From: Alisma plantago-aquatica
Lineage: Eukaryota > Streptophyta > Magnoliopsida > Alismatales > Alismataceae
Length of the DNA: 64,000 bases
Direction of reading: 5' to 3'
Assembly: GCA_963693085.1 (NCBI GenBank)
Contig: OY856413.1
Coordinates: 743,438,556-743,502,555 of the forward strand
Part shown: positions 63,803 to 64,000 of the stretch, one piece after another
Position numbering within the stretch: the first letter of the stretch is position 1
Layout of the letters: every line of letters starts with the position of its first letter
The notes under the pieces: model-generated
What the model was told of the DNA's origin: nothing
The model's database searches: none
What the model saw: only the letters and a program-made list of their open reading frames with translations
Position numbers and translations under genes: made by a program

Positions 63803-64000
63803 CTGCAAAGAGAAAAATGTTTTTGAAGTACATATCAACATTATATAACCAAAATTGCATCAGATTAGTATAAAAATAAAGGATGCACACACTTGACATA
63901 CATTTAGGCAATCTGAACCCATCCTTTGAATTCGAACTTCTAGGCAGATGCAGGAGCTATTTAGGAGTAAGTGTTATGGTCCTGAACATGCTAGGCTTGT

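Overview
This is a stretch of a flowering-plant nuclear genome: two ordinary protein genes at the edges, both on the minus strand, separated by about 60 kb of nested and decayed transposable elements. Intron-containing genes, a CACTA transposon with a TNP2-type transposase, a Cassandra element carrying 5S rRNA sequence, Ty3/gypsy elements primed by initiator Met-tRNA, L1 and RTE LINEs and the low GC content all point to a plant. I cannot name the species, and I see no bacterial, organellar or CRISPR features.

Left edge (1-2530): the 5' part of an RWD-domain gene (RWDD1/GIR2-like). Five exons can be placed by splice sites and phase, and the rest lies outside the window. The intron after the last visible exon holds a 5'-truncated RTE LINE between 19-bp target duplications. 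About 290 bp upstream of the ATG begins a decayed L1 LINE (about 2540-5419), followed by an LTR scrap and an unrecognised decayed region.

Region 8765-19848: one long LTR split by a CACTA transposon (11540-19428, duplication TAC). The transposon has clustered hairpin-like subterminal repeats, a small ORF that may be B3-like, a TNP2 transposase broken by three stop codons, and two very long internal inverted repeats that are not the ends of the element.

Region about 20200-45248: a five-level nest. A decayed gypsy element (E: 5' LTR, gag-pol, truncated 3' LTR) carries in its 5' LTR a non-autonomous element with 3.1-kb LTRs and a 784-bp non-coding centre (22390-33889, duplication GTATG). One LTR of that element received a hAT element (26574-29318), which received a complete Cassandra TRIM (26590-27423, duplication GGAGG). 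A later event tripled an 834-bp stretch across that junction (24158-26658). The 3' LTR of E carries a 3.1-kb solo LTR (41828-44940, duplication GATGT).

Region 45249-62640: a decayed L1 LINE on the plus strand, then a second non-autonomous element on the minus strand with a very large LTR (49658-55697), then a broken Athila/Tat-like gag, a diverged LTR related to the previous one, and sequence I cannot assign.

Right edge (63597-63802): the last coding exon of a type I protein arginine methyltransferase (PRMT1-like), with its 3' UTR to the left. The elements between the two genes do not form a pathway. What they record is the order of insertions, which the target duplications and paralogous empty sites allow one to read.
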